Positions 29,301 through 38,305 of a stretch of 64,000 nucleotides of DNA are shown here, piece by piece. Where the stretch lies: NCBI GenBank assembly GCA_019649675.1, contig BOWN01000001.1, positions 1 to 64,000 of the forward strand, in the 5' to 3' direction. Made by a program: the position numbers and the translations under genes. Source of the stretch: Cryomorphaceae bacterium (lineage in GTDB: Bacteria; Bacteroidota; Bacteroidia; Flavobacteriales; UBA7430). Under the pieces are notes generated by a model. It had not been told where the DNA came from. It saw only the letters and a program-made list of their open reading frames with translations, and made no database searches. Position 1 is the first letter of the stretch. The number at the start of each line of letters is the position of its first letter.

Positions 29301-30176
29301 TTTCCACTTCATCCACTTGAGAAATAGAAACTCGTTTTCCAAATGAATCTCAATATGTAAAAAGTAATAATTGTTGTTATCATATATATTCTGAATATGT
29401 TCAAAATAATTATTAGAATTCAACTCCCAACGATGCGGTGACTCACCATAAAACACTATGAAATCATTTTGATCAAAACTTCCATCTTCCTCTCCCACGA
29501 CTGTAATAGGATTTTCTACAAGATCATGATATCTAAATATCGAATTATGCTCTGGTAACATTGCACCACCATTTCCATAAATTTGAATCTTCTTTGGATC
29601 AATTTCGGAAATATTAATACCGATATCACTTAAAAAATCAGCATCAATTTTATAAAGACCATCATTATTCAATTTTATTTTATACCAATCGCCAATAGAA
29701 AGAACAGATTCAGTAGAATTTTTCTTAGGCATGTCAGTGAACTCTTGGTAAGTTAAATTGACGGTATATTTAAATCGATTCACCTTATAGCCTTCATATA
29801 TAGGAATGTAGGTGAAAATGAGATAGGGGATTTTTCGTTCGTATGAAATATTCCAACTTAAAGTTGTACCTGGAATATTCTTTTGGAGTAAGTTCTTCTC
29901 AAATGATAACAAAGGACTTGTTTCTAAAACATCTATATTAACCTCCACCTGACTAACATTTTGAGGCAATCTAATTTTCTCCTTATAAAGAGGAAAAAAA
30001 GATTCATTTATATTATAAAAAGCACCCTCAAAACTTAGACTCTTTAATTCTTCTGATTCTATAAAATGACTTACTGGAGAACCCCATTTAATTGAAACTT
30101 CTTTAGAATTTTGTCCTATTGATGATTTCATCATTAAACAAGTTAACAAAGAAAAAGTTATCAAAAATTGATTCAT
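26362..30176 (-). CDS. Type IX secretion sortase PorU, frameshifted
   Basis: The cell-surface peptidase that removes C-terminal sorting domains from T9SS cargo. Reading from MNQFLITFSLLTCLMMKSSI (signal peptide ending SIGQ; Met at 30176) the protein spans about 1270 residues after correction. The caspase-like C25 domain shows the catalytic His in IIHYYGHGGEVGW (near 27850) and the catalytic Cys in FVTATCEFSRYDD (near 27740). A NPGGAGIALFTTTR block follows. The C-terminal part has Ig-like strands and ends in a carboxy-terminal-domain-like WDGRSDRGAALNSGIYICKV. Frames change near 29290, 27790, 27700, about 27200-27380, 26790 and 26570. It is upstream of porV on the same strand and divergent from a porP-like gene. 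Confidence 0.9.
26747..27181 (-). CDS. porU segment 4: Ig-like C-terminal part
   Basis: Open segment with YNDEQDAIGANVDIIIGGFD, VDNIGPVIDLYMNNTDF and DSGINTTGNGIGHDLVATLD, the Ig-like region common at the C-terminal side of PorU. The end is out of frame. The protein resumes at 26556-26795 (VVSYPYSNLEEGVHQLKIKV) and 26362-26574 (WDGRSDRGAALNSGIYICK). Confidence 0.55.
   Translation of the reverse strand: MVCLNLNLLCHKDISYLDGHGKFSFYAYNDEQDAIGANVDIIIGGFDEDADVDNIGPVIDLYMNNTDFRYGGITSANPSLYALISDDSGINTTGNGIGHDLVATLDDDSQSSVVLNNYYESDIDSYKVAWFRILIQILKRVFIN
27389..27745 (-). CDS. porU segment 3: end of the C25 domain
   Basis: Open segment beginning just after the catalytic Cys, which lies in the neighbouring frame. 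It contains NPGGAGIALFTTTR and TNKLKFTLLGDPALKLPIP, the conserved end of the C25 domain (GDPALKL). The first ~10 residues are out of frame. Confidence 0.6.
   Translation of the reverse strand: MSFLDMMMLNVSQLASRFFLNPGGAGIALFTTTRTITENDAKNLSRSFYKYALPESVGEVLTFGQLMRSLKNDLNSTGISPTNKLKFTLLGDPALKLPIPQLNIVVTDIFKPQYQRAD
27799..29316 (-). CDS. porU segment 2: C25 peptidase domain, first part
   Basis: 505 codons open. It contains RQWFGEYFNFNEKYTINFNF, the C25 entry region HQPADLIIVTAPAFLNAAER and LLFGDASFDYKGIG. The DIGVGRIVVQSISEAEAMVD segment follows, ending with the catalytic-His motif YYGHGGEVGWAEERVLEL. Frame lost near 27795. Confidence 0.75.
   Translation of the reverse strand: MDEVENFEVDFFTERKFYELEDKNLKNTGRQWFGEYFNFNEKYTINFNFSNRVKTDPVRINARAIGRSETPTSLEIAHNESEVLSVPIGTQISSSIYVDEGESSGEFTSTDNIISIDVSYNKNGNSSAFAYLDYIQMQAKCELKYNGGQLVFSEPSSVGIGNVTKFNLTSNTNSLIVWDVTDPATISELEVDENLSFTSTTDSLKSYVIHDLNKTSYLNPVFDAKIENQNLHGHQPADLIIVTAPAFLNAAERLALIHAEQDEMTVNTVTTEQIYNEFSSGKQDLIAIRSYLRWLYDKSESDDYMPDNVLLFGDASFDYKGIGVADNRYSEQNFVPTFQSEYSFKLGPSYCTDDFIAFLDASEGAQETMSSDGMDIGVGRIVVQSISEAEAMVDKIVNYKSENSFGEWRTNICFVADDIDDDSWEFRLQENIDAIAQEIDTVYHNYNINKIYLDAYQQVSSSGGQRYPDARQAIVDNVNKGALIIHYYGHGGEVGWAEERVLELK
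29241..30176 (-). CDS. porU segment 1: signal peptide and N-terminal domain
   Basis: Open from the likely start at 30176 until the frame is lost near 29290. Content: signal peptide, beta-rich propeptide-like region, and the motif YGNGGAMLPEHNSIFRYHDL typical of PorU N-terminal parts. The last 25 or so residues in this frame (after HIEIHLENEF) are out of frame with the true protein. Confidence 0.7.
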   Translation of the reverse strand: MNQFLITFSLLTCLMMKSSIGQNSKEVSIKWGSPVSHFIESEELKSLSFEGAFYNINESFFPLYKEKIRLPQNVSQVEVNIDVLETSPLLSFEKNLLQKNIPGTTLSWNISYERKIPYLIFTYIPIYEGYKVNRFKYTVNLTYQEFTDMPKKNSTESVLSIGDWYKIKLNNDGLYKIDADFLSDIGINISEIDPKKIQIYGNGGAMLPEHNSIFRYHDLVENPITVVGEEDGSFDQNDFIVFYGESPHRWELNSNNYFEHIQNIYDNNNYYFLHIEIHLENEFLFLKWMKWKILKLIFSQKESSMNWKIKI

Positions 30177-30358
30177 ATTATTGATATTACTAATTTTTAT
30201 TGTGCAAATAACGTTAATTGTGAGCAAATATTGTAAAAATAAATATCGCTTTTGGCACAATTATTTCATAAGCTCATACATATATTATTTAGATAATTAG
30301 AAGTAGTACAAAATTTCAAAAAATATTGTATTATTGTGCTTTATAACCCTAATTTAGC

Positions 30359-31354
30359 ATGACTAAAAATAAATTATTTGCCTTTGCGGCAGTCGTTTTT
30401 TTAACTTTTTCTCAAGCTGCTTACGCTCAAGACCCATCCTTTACTCAGTTTTATGCAAATCCTTTATATCTGAACCCAGCTATGGCAGGTTCCGCTAACT
30501 GTCCTCGTATTTCTATGAATCACAGAAATCAATGGCCAAATTTAAAAGGTGCATACGTAACCAATAGTATTTCATTTGATAAAGGTGTAGAAGCTCTTAG
30601 CGGAGGTATTGGGATCCAAGTTCTAAATGATATACAAGGCGAAGGTGCGTTAACAAATACACAAATAAGTTTTGCCTATTCATATCATTTAAAAGCATCT
30701 AGAAAACTTTATGTTATGACTGGTATTCAAGCAAGCTATCAACAAAGGGCTTTAGATAAAACTAAACTATTTTTTGGTGATCAAATAGACCCAAATTATG
30801 GTTTCATTTTTCAAACCGGTGAAAATACAAGTGAATTTGCAGACAACGTAAGTTATGCAGATGTTTCATTGGGTATATTTGCACAATATAATCAAAAGCA
30901 TTTCATAGGTGCGGCTTTACATCATGTATCTGAACCTGAAGACTCTTACATAACTGACAGTAATTTACCTAAAAGATTTACAGTTCATGCTGGAACAAAC
31001 ATTTCTATTGGACGTGCTAAAAACCTTGGACTTATTCAAAGTGGCCCCTTCGTTACACCGAACGTACTTTTTATGTCTCAAAATGGTGCTAATCAGCTAA
31101 ATATGGGTATGTCGTTAACCAATGAGAGTCTTTCGGGAGGTTTATATTTTAGAAATAACTTCTCAAATTCAGATGCGATATTGGTTACACTTGGTTATAC
31201 ATCTAATGGTATACGTTTGGGATACAGTTATGACTACACTATCTCAGAACTTATGGGATCTTCTGGAGGCGCTCACGAAGTCTCTTTAACGATTCAATTG
31301 GCATGTAGACAGAAAAGAAAAAAATTAAAAGCAATTAAATGCCCTAAATTTTAG
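30359..31354 (+). CDS. Type IX secretion membrane protein, PorP/SprF family
   Basis: 331 residues, intact. The signal peptide MTKNKLFAFAAVVFLTFSQA is cut after AYAQ, followed by the family signature DPSFTQFYANPLYLNPAMAG. The rest is alternating beta strands of an outer-membrane barrel with AFAYSYHLKASRKLYV-like segments and a basic C-terminal tail RQKRKKLKAIKC. PorP/SprF proteins act in T9SS, often dedicated to one large repeat-containing adhesin: SprF serves SprB in Flavobacterium johnsoniae. It is divergent from porU and 54 bases before gldJ. The giant T9SS cargo 8 kb downstream makes it a candidate partner. Confidence 0.9.
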   Translation: MTKNKLFAFAAVVFLTFSQAAYAQDPSFTQFYANPLYLNPAMAGSANCPRISMNHRNQWPNLKGAYVTNSISFDKGVEALSGGIGIQVLNDIQGEGALTNTQISFAYSYHLKASRKLYVMTGIQASYQQRALDKTKLFFGDQIDPNYGFIFQTGENTSEFADNVSYADVSLGIFAQYNQKHFIGAALHHVSEPEDSYITDSNLPKRFTVHAGTNISIGRAKNLGLIQSGPFVTPNVLFMSQNGANQLNMGMSLTNESLSGGLYFRNNFSNSDAILVTLGYTSNGIRLGYSYDYTISELMGSSGGAHEVSLTIQLACRQKRKKLKAIKCPKF

Positions 31355-31408
31355 GTATTTTAGCTGCTGGATGGAAAAAATTATATAACAAACATAAGAT
31401 AGCAGACC

Positions 31409-32968
31409 ATGAAAACGTCTAAAACTTTATCTAAAATATTTATTGTAGTTCTTGTTGTTATTGTAAGCTCATGTAGCAATAAACACAAAAATATTTCCAA
31501 AACAACTGGTTGGAAAATAAATACAAGAGAAAACGGTGGATTTGAAGCAGAATTGAACTATGAGCAAGAAACACCATCTGGAATGGTTTTTATTGAAGGT
31601 GGTTCATTTGTTATGGGACAAACTGGAGAAGATGCATTAATGGATTACAATGCCATGCCACGCAAGGTGTCAGTTGCATCATTTTACATGGATGAGACAG
31701 AAATAACAAATTCGCAATACAGAGAGTACATCTATTGGCTAAAAAGAATATATGCTGCAGATCAAGACTCTTTAATAATGAAAACATATCTTAATGCTTT
31801 ACCTGATACAAATGCATGGAGAAGTGAATTAGGTTACAACGAACCTATGGTAAACAATTATTTTCGTCATGCAGGATTTAGCCACTACCCAGTTGTGGGA
31901 GTATCTTGGGATCAAGCTATAAATTATTGTAACTGGAGAACTGACCGTGTAAATGAATTAGCTTTAATTGAAGCAGGAGCTCTAAAATACGATACAGACA
32001 AAAAAATGTCTGGTGCATACGAATATGGATTTATTACTGGCACATACCTGGCAGGACAACAAAGTATTAATGGAAAAATTCAAAGAAATGGTTTTGACAA
32101 CTTAGCAAAACTAAAAGATAAAGATGGTAGAATAGGCCGATTAGAAGATGGAATATTAGTCTCAGGATACAGGCTACCAACTGAAGCCGAATGGGAGTTT
32201 GCTGCATGGGGACACATAGGAAATTCAATTGAAGAAAATATTGATAATGGTAGATATTATCCATGGGATAGAAATTCTGTAAGAGACAATCGTAAAAATT
32301 TCCAAGGACAGTTACTTGCAAACTTTAAACGTGGTGCTGGAGATAATATGGGTATTGCTGGTAGTTTAAATGACGCTGGGTCTAGAACAATGGAAGTAAA
32401 GTCTTTTCCACCAAACGACTATGGTTTATATGATATGGCTGGAAATGTTAGTGAATGGGTATTGGACGTGTATAGACCAATGAGAGAATCACAAGATGAC
32501 TTTATGCCTTTCAGAGGAAATGTTTTCAAAGAATTAAAAAAGAATGATGAAGGAACAAACTATGTTGAATTTAATGAAAGTACCGGTCAAATGCAGGACA
32601 CGTTGGCATTTTCAGACAGCAGTGGTAAAAGCAGAAGAAATTATTTTGCTGCTGACAACTCCAATGTATTAGATGGTGACGTTCAATCTAGTATCTATTA
32701 TTTGAATGGAAATCCGAGTGAAGAAGCACCAATGTATGATTATGGCGAAACTACACTTATAAATGATCGTGTACATGTTTACAAAGGTGGATCTTGGACT
32801 GATCGTGAGTATTGGTTAAACCCAGGAACTAGAAGATATTTAAATTCATTTCTTTCTGCTCATAACATTGGTTTCCGTTGTGTATTAGACAGAATGGGTC
32901 CATCAGTTGAAATAAACAATAAGTATAAGAGAAAAAGAAAACAGTTCTCACGTAAAACATCTAGATAA
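31409..32968 (+). CDS. Gliding-motility lipoprotein GldJ
   Basis: 519 residues. The lipoprotein signal peptide has its lipobox in VVIVSSCSN (Cys near residue 23). The GldJ-typical start of the mature part is KTTGWKINTRENGGFEAELN. A formylglycine-generating-enzyme-like domain fills the rest: FIEGGSFVMGQTGEDALM, YPVVGVSWDQAINYCNWR, YRLPTEAEWEFAAWG, DMAGNVSEWVLDVYRP, and the end KGGSWTDREYWLNPGTRRY with IGFRCV. GldJ is needed for gliding and for stability of the T9SS ring protein GldK. Intact. Followed by a terminator and murF, the usual gldJ-murF order in Flavobacteria as far as I recall. Confidence 0.92.
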   Translation: MKTSKTLSKIFIVVLVVIVSSCSNKHKNISKTTGWKINTRENGGFEAELNYEQETPSGMVFIEGGSFVMGQTGEDALMDYNAMPRKVSVASFYMDETEITNSQYREYIYWLKRIYAADQDSLIMKTYLNALPDTNAWRSELGYNEPMVNNYFRHAGFSHYPVVGVSWDQAINYCNWRTDRVNELALIEAGALKYDTDKKMSGAYEYGFITGTYLAGQQSINGKIQRNGFDNLAKLKDKDGRIGRLEDGILVSGYRLPTEAEWEFAAWGHIGNSIEENIDNGRYYPWDRNSVRDNRKNFQGQLLANFKRGAGDNMGIAGSLNDAGSRTMEVKSFPPNDYGLYDMAGNVSEWVLDVYRPMRESQDDFMPFRGNVFKELKKNDEGTNYVEFNESTGQMQDTLAFSDSSGKSRRNYFAADNSNVLDGDVQSSIYYLNGNPSEEAPMYDYGETTLINDRVHVYKGGSWTDREYWLNPGTRRYLNSFLSAHNIGFRCVLDRMGPSVEINNKYKRKRKQFSRKTSR

Positions 32969-32972
32969 TTAT

Positions 32973-33003
32973 AAAAACCTCATTGTAAGATGAGGTTTTT
33001 TTT
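32973..33003 (+). terminator. Terminator after gldJ
   Basis: Stem AAAACCTCAT / ATGAGGTTTT with a 6-base loop followed by a T run. It ends 5 bases after the gldJ stop region begins and separates gldJ from murF. Confidence 0.8.
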
Positions 33004-33077
33004 GGTTTAAAATATATAAAGTGAAATCAATAAAGAATTAATCAAGACAAATAAATTCAATTTTATAATTTCACCTC

Positions 33078-34355
33078 ATGATGATCACAGACCTTTATGA
33101 TCGATATCTTCAAAATCCAAAGATCTGCACTGACACACGCAAAATAACTTTAGGATGTTTATTTTTTGCACTCAAAGGACCCCACTTTAATGGAAATGAA
33201 TTTGCCAAAGAAGCCTTAAACAAAGGGGCATCTTACGCTATTGTTGATGATGAATTTTATGTCACAGATGACAGATATATCCTTGTTAAAGATTCTTTAA
33301 CTACACTTCAAGATCTTGCACGATTTCATAGAAATCAACTAAAATGTAAGATTTTAGGGATTACAGGGTCAAATGGTAAAACCACGAGTAAAGAACTCTG
33401 TCTGCACGTATTGAAAAAAAAATATAATACAATGGCAACCCTAGGAAACCTAAATAACCACATTGGTGTTCCACTAAGTATTTTATCAATCACTTCAGAT
33501 ACTGAGATTGCCATTATTGAAATGGGTGCAAATCATATTAATGAAATTGAATTTCTATGTGGTATTGCTAAACCAGATTATGGGGTTATAACAAACGTAG
33601 GGAAAGCACATTTAGAAGGTTTTGGCTCTCTTGAAGGTGTGCTTAAAGGAAAAACTGAATTATATCGATACTTGGCGACAAAAAATGCACCAGTATTTGT
33701 TAAAGATAATGACTATAAACTGATAGATAAAATCCCAGAAGAATGTAGAATAATTCGATTCGGGGAATTAAAAAACAGCAATTACATCATTCAATATAAT
33801 GGGGCCCAACCCTTTGTTAATGTTTTATTAAATGAGATTCAAATTCAAAGCCAACTCATAGGTGATTACAACTTTGACAATATTGCTTTAAGTATAGCTG
33901 TAGGAATGGAATTTGGTGTTGAATCAATTGACATAAAAGAGGGAATTGAAAGCTACGTATCATCAAACAACAGATCTCAAATCAAAAAAACAAATACTAA
34001 CACTATTCTTCTTGATGCCTACAACTCAAATCCTATGAGCTTAAAAAAAGCCATTCAAAACCTTGAGAACATTAAACATGAAAATAAGATAATAATTTTA
34101 GGAGACATGTTTGAATTGGGAGAAGAGACAAATATCGAACATCAAAAAATAATTGATCAGTGCCTTAAGTCTGGAGTTTCAAATGTGTTTTTGGTAGGCA
34201 AAATATTTAATGCAATTAATAATTCAAGTTACACTTCATTTGACAATATCGAAAATTTAATAACACTTCTAAAAACTCAATCAATTGAGGATGCATTCGT
34301 CCTTATAAAAGGATCTCGAGGAATGAAACTCGAACAAGTGGTTGACTACCTATAA
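33078..34355 (+). CDS. UDP-N-acetylmuramoyl-tripeptide--D-alanyl-D-alanine ligase MurF
   Basis: 425 residues, cytosolic. It adds D-Ala-D-Ala to the peptidoglycan precursor. N-terminal substrate-binding part with CTDTRKITLGCLFFALKGPH (near residue 13). The ATP-binding loop is GITGSNGKTTSKEL near 94-107. The Mur-ligase central part has EMGANHINEIEFLCGIAKPD and TNVGKAHLEGFGSLEGV (metal-binding His). The C-terminal domain has LLDAYNSNPMSLKKAIQNL and the ending LIKGSRGMKLEQVV. Intact. Its stop overlaps the convergent mpl stop by 6 bases. Confidence 0.95.
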   Translation: MMITDLYDRYLQNPKICTDTRKITLGCLFFALKGPHFNGNEFAKEALNKGASYAIVDDEFYVTDDRYILVKDSLTTLQDLARFHRNQLKCKILGITGSNGKTTSKELCLHVLKKKYNTMATLGNLNNHIGVPLSILSITSDTEIAIIEMGANHINEIEFLCGIAKPDYGVITNVGKAHLEGFGSLEGVLKGKTELYRYLATKNAPVFVKDNDYKLIDKIPEECRIIRFGELKNSNYIIQYNGAQPFVNVLLNEIQIQSQLIGDYNFDNIALSIAVGMEFGVESIDIKEGIESYVSSNNRSQIKKTNTNTILLDAYNSNPMSLKKAIQNLENIKHENKIIILGDMFELGEETNIEHQKIIDQCLKSGVSNVFLVGKIFNAINNSSYTSFDNIENLITLLKTQSIEDAFVLIKGSRGMKLEQVVDYL

Positions 34356-35687
34356 ACTTTTTGCAAAATCCTCAACAACAACACCTCCAAAATTACCAGA
34401 GCTCATTAATAAAACAACTGTTTTGGCATTAATCTCTTCACGAATCGATCACAATAAACAGTGCTATCTGTAAAAACTTTTAAATCTTTTCTGTCAAAAG
34501 ACTCGTGTACAGCTGACTCTGATAAATCTTCTATTTTTTATCTTCCAACGACTTAGGATCGAAGTAAACAAAAGCTTTATCAACACGTTCATTGTATTTT
34601 ATATTCTTCTAAAAAGATATATTCAAACTACTAAAAGTATGCAACTCAAGCCCAGCAATAACCTTATGACTTATAAACTGGTCTCTTACTGCTTTTACAG
34701 TAGCTCTTACTTTTGAGGGAGAATGAGCAAAATCTTTATAAACGATTAAACCTTCACGCTCAAAAATTTTTTCTAAACGACGAGATGCCCCTTAAAAGAG
34801 ACATGGCAATAAAAAATTTTAGGTTCAGTAACACCTAGTTGCTTACATACATTTAAAGCACCCATAACTTTAAAAGATTATGAGCACCAAAAATCTCTAA
34901 TTTTGTTTGACCATTCTCGTGAGATATAATAGATGTACCATCCTCAATTTCTAGTCTGGAAGCTCATAAGCCTCAGTTTCTATTTCTGGATTGGAAGAGG
35001 AAATAATATTTAAACTTTCATCCTCTGAACAGTAGGTCAGGTAACCTCCATCTTGAATTTTATCGATAAACAACTCAAACTGTTTTAAATAGCTTTCAAA
35101 AGTTGGAAAACATTAATATGATCCCAAGCAATTCCACTTAATAATGCGATATGAGGCTTGTAAAGATGGAACTTGGGGCGTTTATCTATTGGTGAAGACA
35201 AGTACTCATCTCCTTCCAAAACAATAATTGGTGCATCACTTAACTTTACCATCGTGGAAAACCCTTCGAGCTCAGCACCAACCATATAATCACAATCAAT
35301 ATTTTGAACATTTAATACATGAAGTACCATAGATGTAATAGTTGTTTTTCCATGACTCCCTCCTATTACAACACGCATTTTATTCTTTGATTGCTCATAA
35401 AGATATTCCGGATAAGAATAGATTGTAAGGCCCAATTCTTGAGCTTTAAGAAGTTCAGGGTTATCTTCTCTTGCATGCATCCCAAGAATAACTACATCAA
35501 TGTGAGTATCAATATGACTTGGAAACCAACCTAATTTTTTGGGCAAAATGCCTGCTGCTTCCAACCTAGATTTCGATGGATTAAATATCGCATCATCAGA
35601 TCCTGTAATCTCAGCTCCTTTTTCATGCAGTGCAAGTGCTAAATTATGCATTGCTGCTCCTCCTATGGCAATAAAATGTACGCGCAT
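34350..35687 (-). CDS. UDP-N-acetylmuramate:tripeptide ligase Mpl, frameshifted
   Basis: Cell-wall recycling ligase that joins the murein tripeptide to UDP-MurNAc. The first 200 residues are open (35085-35687): MRVHFIAIGGAAMHNLALAL, GSDDAIFNPSKSRLEAAGI, the ATP loop VIGGSHGKTTITSMVLHVL near 105, and the VLEGDEYLSSPIDKRPKF segment. The frame is lost near 35090 and several more times. Fragments such as LFIDKIQDGGYLTYCSEDES, TSIISHENGQTKLEIFGAHN and KTVVLLMSSGNFGGVVVEDF can be read in shifting frames to the stop at 34350. The corrected length of about 445 residues fits Mpl. It converges on murF, so two muropeptide ligases meet tail to tail. Confidence 0.85.
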
Positions 35688-35729
35688 GTGTTATCTTTGT
35701 ATAAACGAAAGATAATAATTCAATTTGTG

Positions 35730-36167
35730 ATGAAAAAACTTAGCTACATACTTATAATAACAATTCTGTTTATTTCATGCAAAACAATTGATAATGAGCA
35801 TATTAAAAATGAGAAAACAACTATATTATTTGAATTAATTAAAGGCGGATGTTATGGCACTTGCCCTATGTACAGCATAAGTATTGATGAAAATAGACAA
35901 ATTAAATACGAAGGGAAACGATTTGTAGATTCTATAGGTACTTATAATTGGATAATGAATGAAAAAGATTTTAATACTTTAAAGGCTCTTATCGATAAAA
36001 AGTTCAAGGCAAACTATACACTCAATATGGAAGTTTTGGACCTACCTCTAACTCTCATGAACATTAATAATAAATACCAAGTAAAATTTAAAGGGGACTG
36101 CCCAGAAGAGTTTGAAAAAGAATTGAATCATATCGAAATGCTTTTATTGAAAAATGCCAATTGGTGA
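35730..36167 (+). CDS. Small lipoprotein with DUF6438-like domain
   Basis: 145 residues from MKKLSYILIITILFISCKTI: a lipoprotein signal peptide with lipobox LFISC. The domain shows the pattern IKGGCYGTCPMYSISIDENR, then KYEGKRFVD. The G-x-C-x-G-x-CP-x-Y signature is typical of DUF6438-like proteins of Bacteroidetes. Function unknown. Divergent from mpl, with 42 bases between the start codons. Earlier in-frame Met codons would overlap mpl and lack the signal peptide, so this start is preferred. Confidence 0.72.
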   Translation: MKKLSYILIITILFISCKTIDNEHIKNEKTTILFELIKGGCYGTCPMYSISIDENRQIKYEGKRFVDSIGTYNWIMNEKDFNTLKALIDKKFKANYTLNMEVLDLPLTLMNINNKYQVKFKGDCPEEFEKELNHIEMLLLKNANW

Positions 36168-36215
36168 TGGTGTCTTTAAGTTTTTAAGAATATATACGAT
36201 GTAAAATTTAGCTTT

Positions 36216-36695
36216 ATGGAAATAACAATCAGAAAAGGTGTTAAAGAAGATTTAGATTATGTTTTAGAATTAATTAGAGAACTTGCAGATTACGAAAATG
36301 AACTTAATGAGGTTAAGATAACCAGAGAAGATCTAGAAAACGATGGATTTGGAGCACATCCCTATTATTGGTTTCTTGTAGCAGAACACAAAAGACAGAT
36401 TATTGGACTCTCTTTTTACTGGATTCGCTATTCAACATGGAAAGGAAAATTACTCTATTTAGAAGATTTCATTGTTAAAAAAACTTTCAGAAAATTAGGA
36501 GTGGGAGCTGCATTATTTGAAGCAACTCTCAAAACTTGTAAAGAATTAAAATTAAATGGCATGTGTTGGCAGGTTTTAGATTGGAATACTCCAGCAATTA
36601 ATTTTTACCATAAATATGGCGCTGAAATCAGTAATGCATGGCTTAACGGAAAACTTACAAAACAACAAATTGAGAAATTTTGCTCTAAATGCTAA
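36216..36695 (+). CDS. GNAT-family N-acetyltransferase
   Basis: 159 residues, intact. Typical GNAT features: N-terminal strand and helix EITIRKGVKEDLDYVLELIR, FGAHPYYWFLVAEHKRQIIG, and acetyl-CoA-binding motif A at DFIVKKTFRKLGVGAALFEA (R-x-x-G-x-G/A shape). CWQVLDWNTPAINFYHKYGA follows near the C-terminus. The DWNTPAINFY motif and length resemble diamine (spermidine/spermine) acetyltransferases and related small-amine GNATs. Substrate not certain. The stop overlaps the reading frame upstream of the next gene. Confidence 0.85.
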   Translation: MEITIRKGVKEDLDYVLELIRELADYENELNEVKITREDLENDGFGAHPYYWFLVAEHKRQIIGLSFYWIRYSTWKGKLLYLEDFIVKKTFRKLGVGAALFEATLKTCKELKLNGMCWQVLDWNTPAINFYHKYGAEISNAWLNGKLTKQQIEKFCSKC

Positions 36696-36730
36696 ACACA
36701 TTATTTTGTAAATTGTACAAATTTTTTTTT

Positions 36731-38284
36731 ATGAAAAAGCTATACCCACTTCTTATTGCTGTTTTAATATACAGTTCTTCTATTGCTCAGTTTACAAACG
36801 ACATGAATTTTAGCGACATCTATGGAAACACCATAAATCCTTCATCTATATTAAATGAAGGAAAGTATATCTATTTAGATTTTTTTTCTACCACATGTGG
36901 CGCATGTAACAGTGTAGCTTCTGAAGTTGCAAATGCATACGAATATTTTGGATCAAACAATGAAAATATTTTCTTCTTGGGTATAGATTATAATTCATCT
37001 GTAACTGAATGCCTAAATTTTGCAAACCAACATAATTCTAACTTCCCAATTATATCAGGACAACAAGGAGGTATTGATATTTTTAACCTTTTTCTACAAA
37101 CTGGCTACCCTTCTGGACGTCTGATTAATCCATCTGGTGGCTCAGAGGCTATATTTAGTTATTCTCAAATTACAAATCTTACTGAGAGTTTATCAGAATT
37201 CATAAGTCCACCAGAAAATTGCGATTTTGTAGAAATTGAATCCATGGAAATAAATTATCAAACTGGAAATCTAATGCTCGATATTTTTACAAGTACATCT
37301 TTTGGACCCTACCCTTATTTTATCCTGAAAAATACAAATGGAATCATCTTGGCACAAGAGCAAATATATTATTTCGGTTTAAGCGAAGCATCGACTCACA
37401 ATTTACAACTACTTTCCGATCCATCTTCTTGGAATTCCAATTTAATTTTAGAATTATACGAAGGTATGGGTGATAATTTGGAGTGTACACTTGAAATAAG
37501 TGTTGGGTGCACTAATTACTTAGCAATCAACTATGTTCCAAATACAAATCTAGATGATGGATCATGCATCTATGCTAGCTGTGATTCACTTGGCTTTGAA
37601 TTACTAGATTCTCAAATAACATTTACTGAATCTCAATTTGATGATACATACACCTTAAATATTCCTATTGAAAACAACAGCTCTAACTGGCTGGCATATC
37701 CAATGTCAGAGATTGTAATATTAAACAATTTAGATGGAATGATTTGCGAAAACTGTGATTTTAACGTCATTGGAAACCCTTGGAGTTTGGGAGAAATATT
37801 AACCTCGAACATTGAGCTAAATTTTAATTCAACAATTCCAGAGAATTACGAAATAGAAGCACACATATACCTAAGCAATTTAGCAAACAACGGTCAAGAA
37901 TTCGAATATTGTCAATTTGACCAGCTTATCAACTATAATTTAAACCAAATATCTATGGGCTGTACTGACTATGAGGCTGTAAACTTCAATCCTGAGGCGG
38001 TTCAAGATGATGGCTCTTGCCTTTACACATCCAACAATTGCGGAGAAATTGTAATTAACATTAATGGCGGTTGGAATTTAGTTGGATTCTCTTGTAATGA
38101 AAATATAGATGCTGAGATTGCTTTTAATCCTTATTTAAACAGACTTATTATCGTAAAAGATTATTTGGGTGCAGCATATCTACCTGAATGGAATTTTAAT
38201 GGTATTGGAACTTTAGAAAGAGGTTTTGGGTATCAAATAAAAATATCTGAAGCTATTTACGAATTTAATCTATGTAACCCTTAA
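36731..38284 (+). CDS. Secreted thioredoxin-fold protein carrying two GCTD...DDGSC repeats
   Basis: About 517 residues from MKKLYPLLIAVLIYSSSIAQ (signal peptide). Residues ~20-165 form a TlpA/redoxin-type domain with a CxxC active site in FFSTTCGACNSVASEVANAY and a cis-Pro-like TGYPSGRLINPSG. At about residues 256-281 comes GCTNYLAINYVPNTNLDDGS followed by C, and a second repeat GCTDYEAVNFNPEAVQDDGS at about 412-434. Both are the same repeat that fills the giant protein at 39-62 kb. The C-terminal domain starts INGGWNLVGFSC and contains IVKDYLGAAYLPEWNFNGIG and GYQIKI. I recall this block at the ends of marine Bacteroidetes surface proteins. It lacks a T9SS type A sorting domain. A role in thiol-disulfide chemistry at the surface is inferred only. 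Confidence 0.75.
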   Translation: MKKLYPLLIAVLIYSSSIAQFTNDMNFSDIYGNTINPSSILNEGKYIYLDFFSTTCGACNSVASEVANAYEYFGSNNENIFFLGIDYNSSVTECLNFANQHNSNFPIISGQQGGIDIFNLFLQTGYPSGRLINPSGGSEAIFSYSQITNLTESLSEFISPPENCDFVEIESMEINYQTGNLMLDIFTSTSFGPYPYFILKNTNGIILAQEQIYYFGLSEASTHNLQLLSDPSSWNSNLILELYEGMGDNLECTLEISVGCTNYLAINYVPNTNLDDGSCIYASCDSLGFELLDSQITFTESQFDDTYTLNIPIENNSSNWLAYPMSEIVILNNLDGMICENCDFNVIGNPWSLGEILTSNIELNFNSTIPENYEIEAHIYLSNLANNGQEFEYCQFDQLINYNLNQISMGCTDYEAVNFNPEAVQDDGSCLYTSNNCGEIVININGGWNLVGFSCNENIDAEIAFNPYLNRLIIVKDYLGAAYLPEWNFNGIGTLERGFGYQIKISEAIYEFNLCNP

Positions 38285-38305
38285 ATTCTAAATACTGAAC
38301 TGAAT

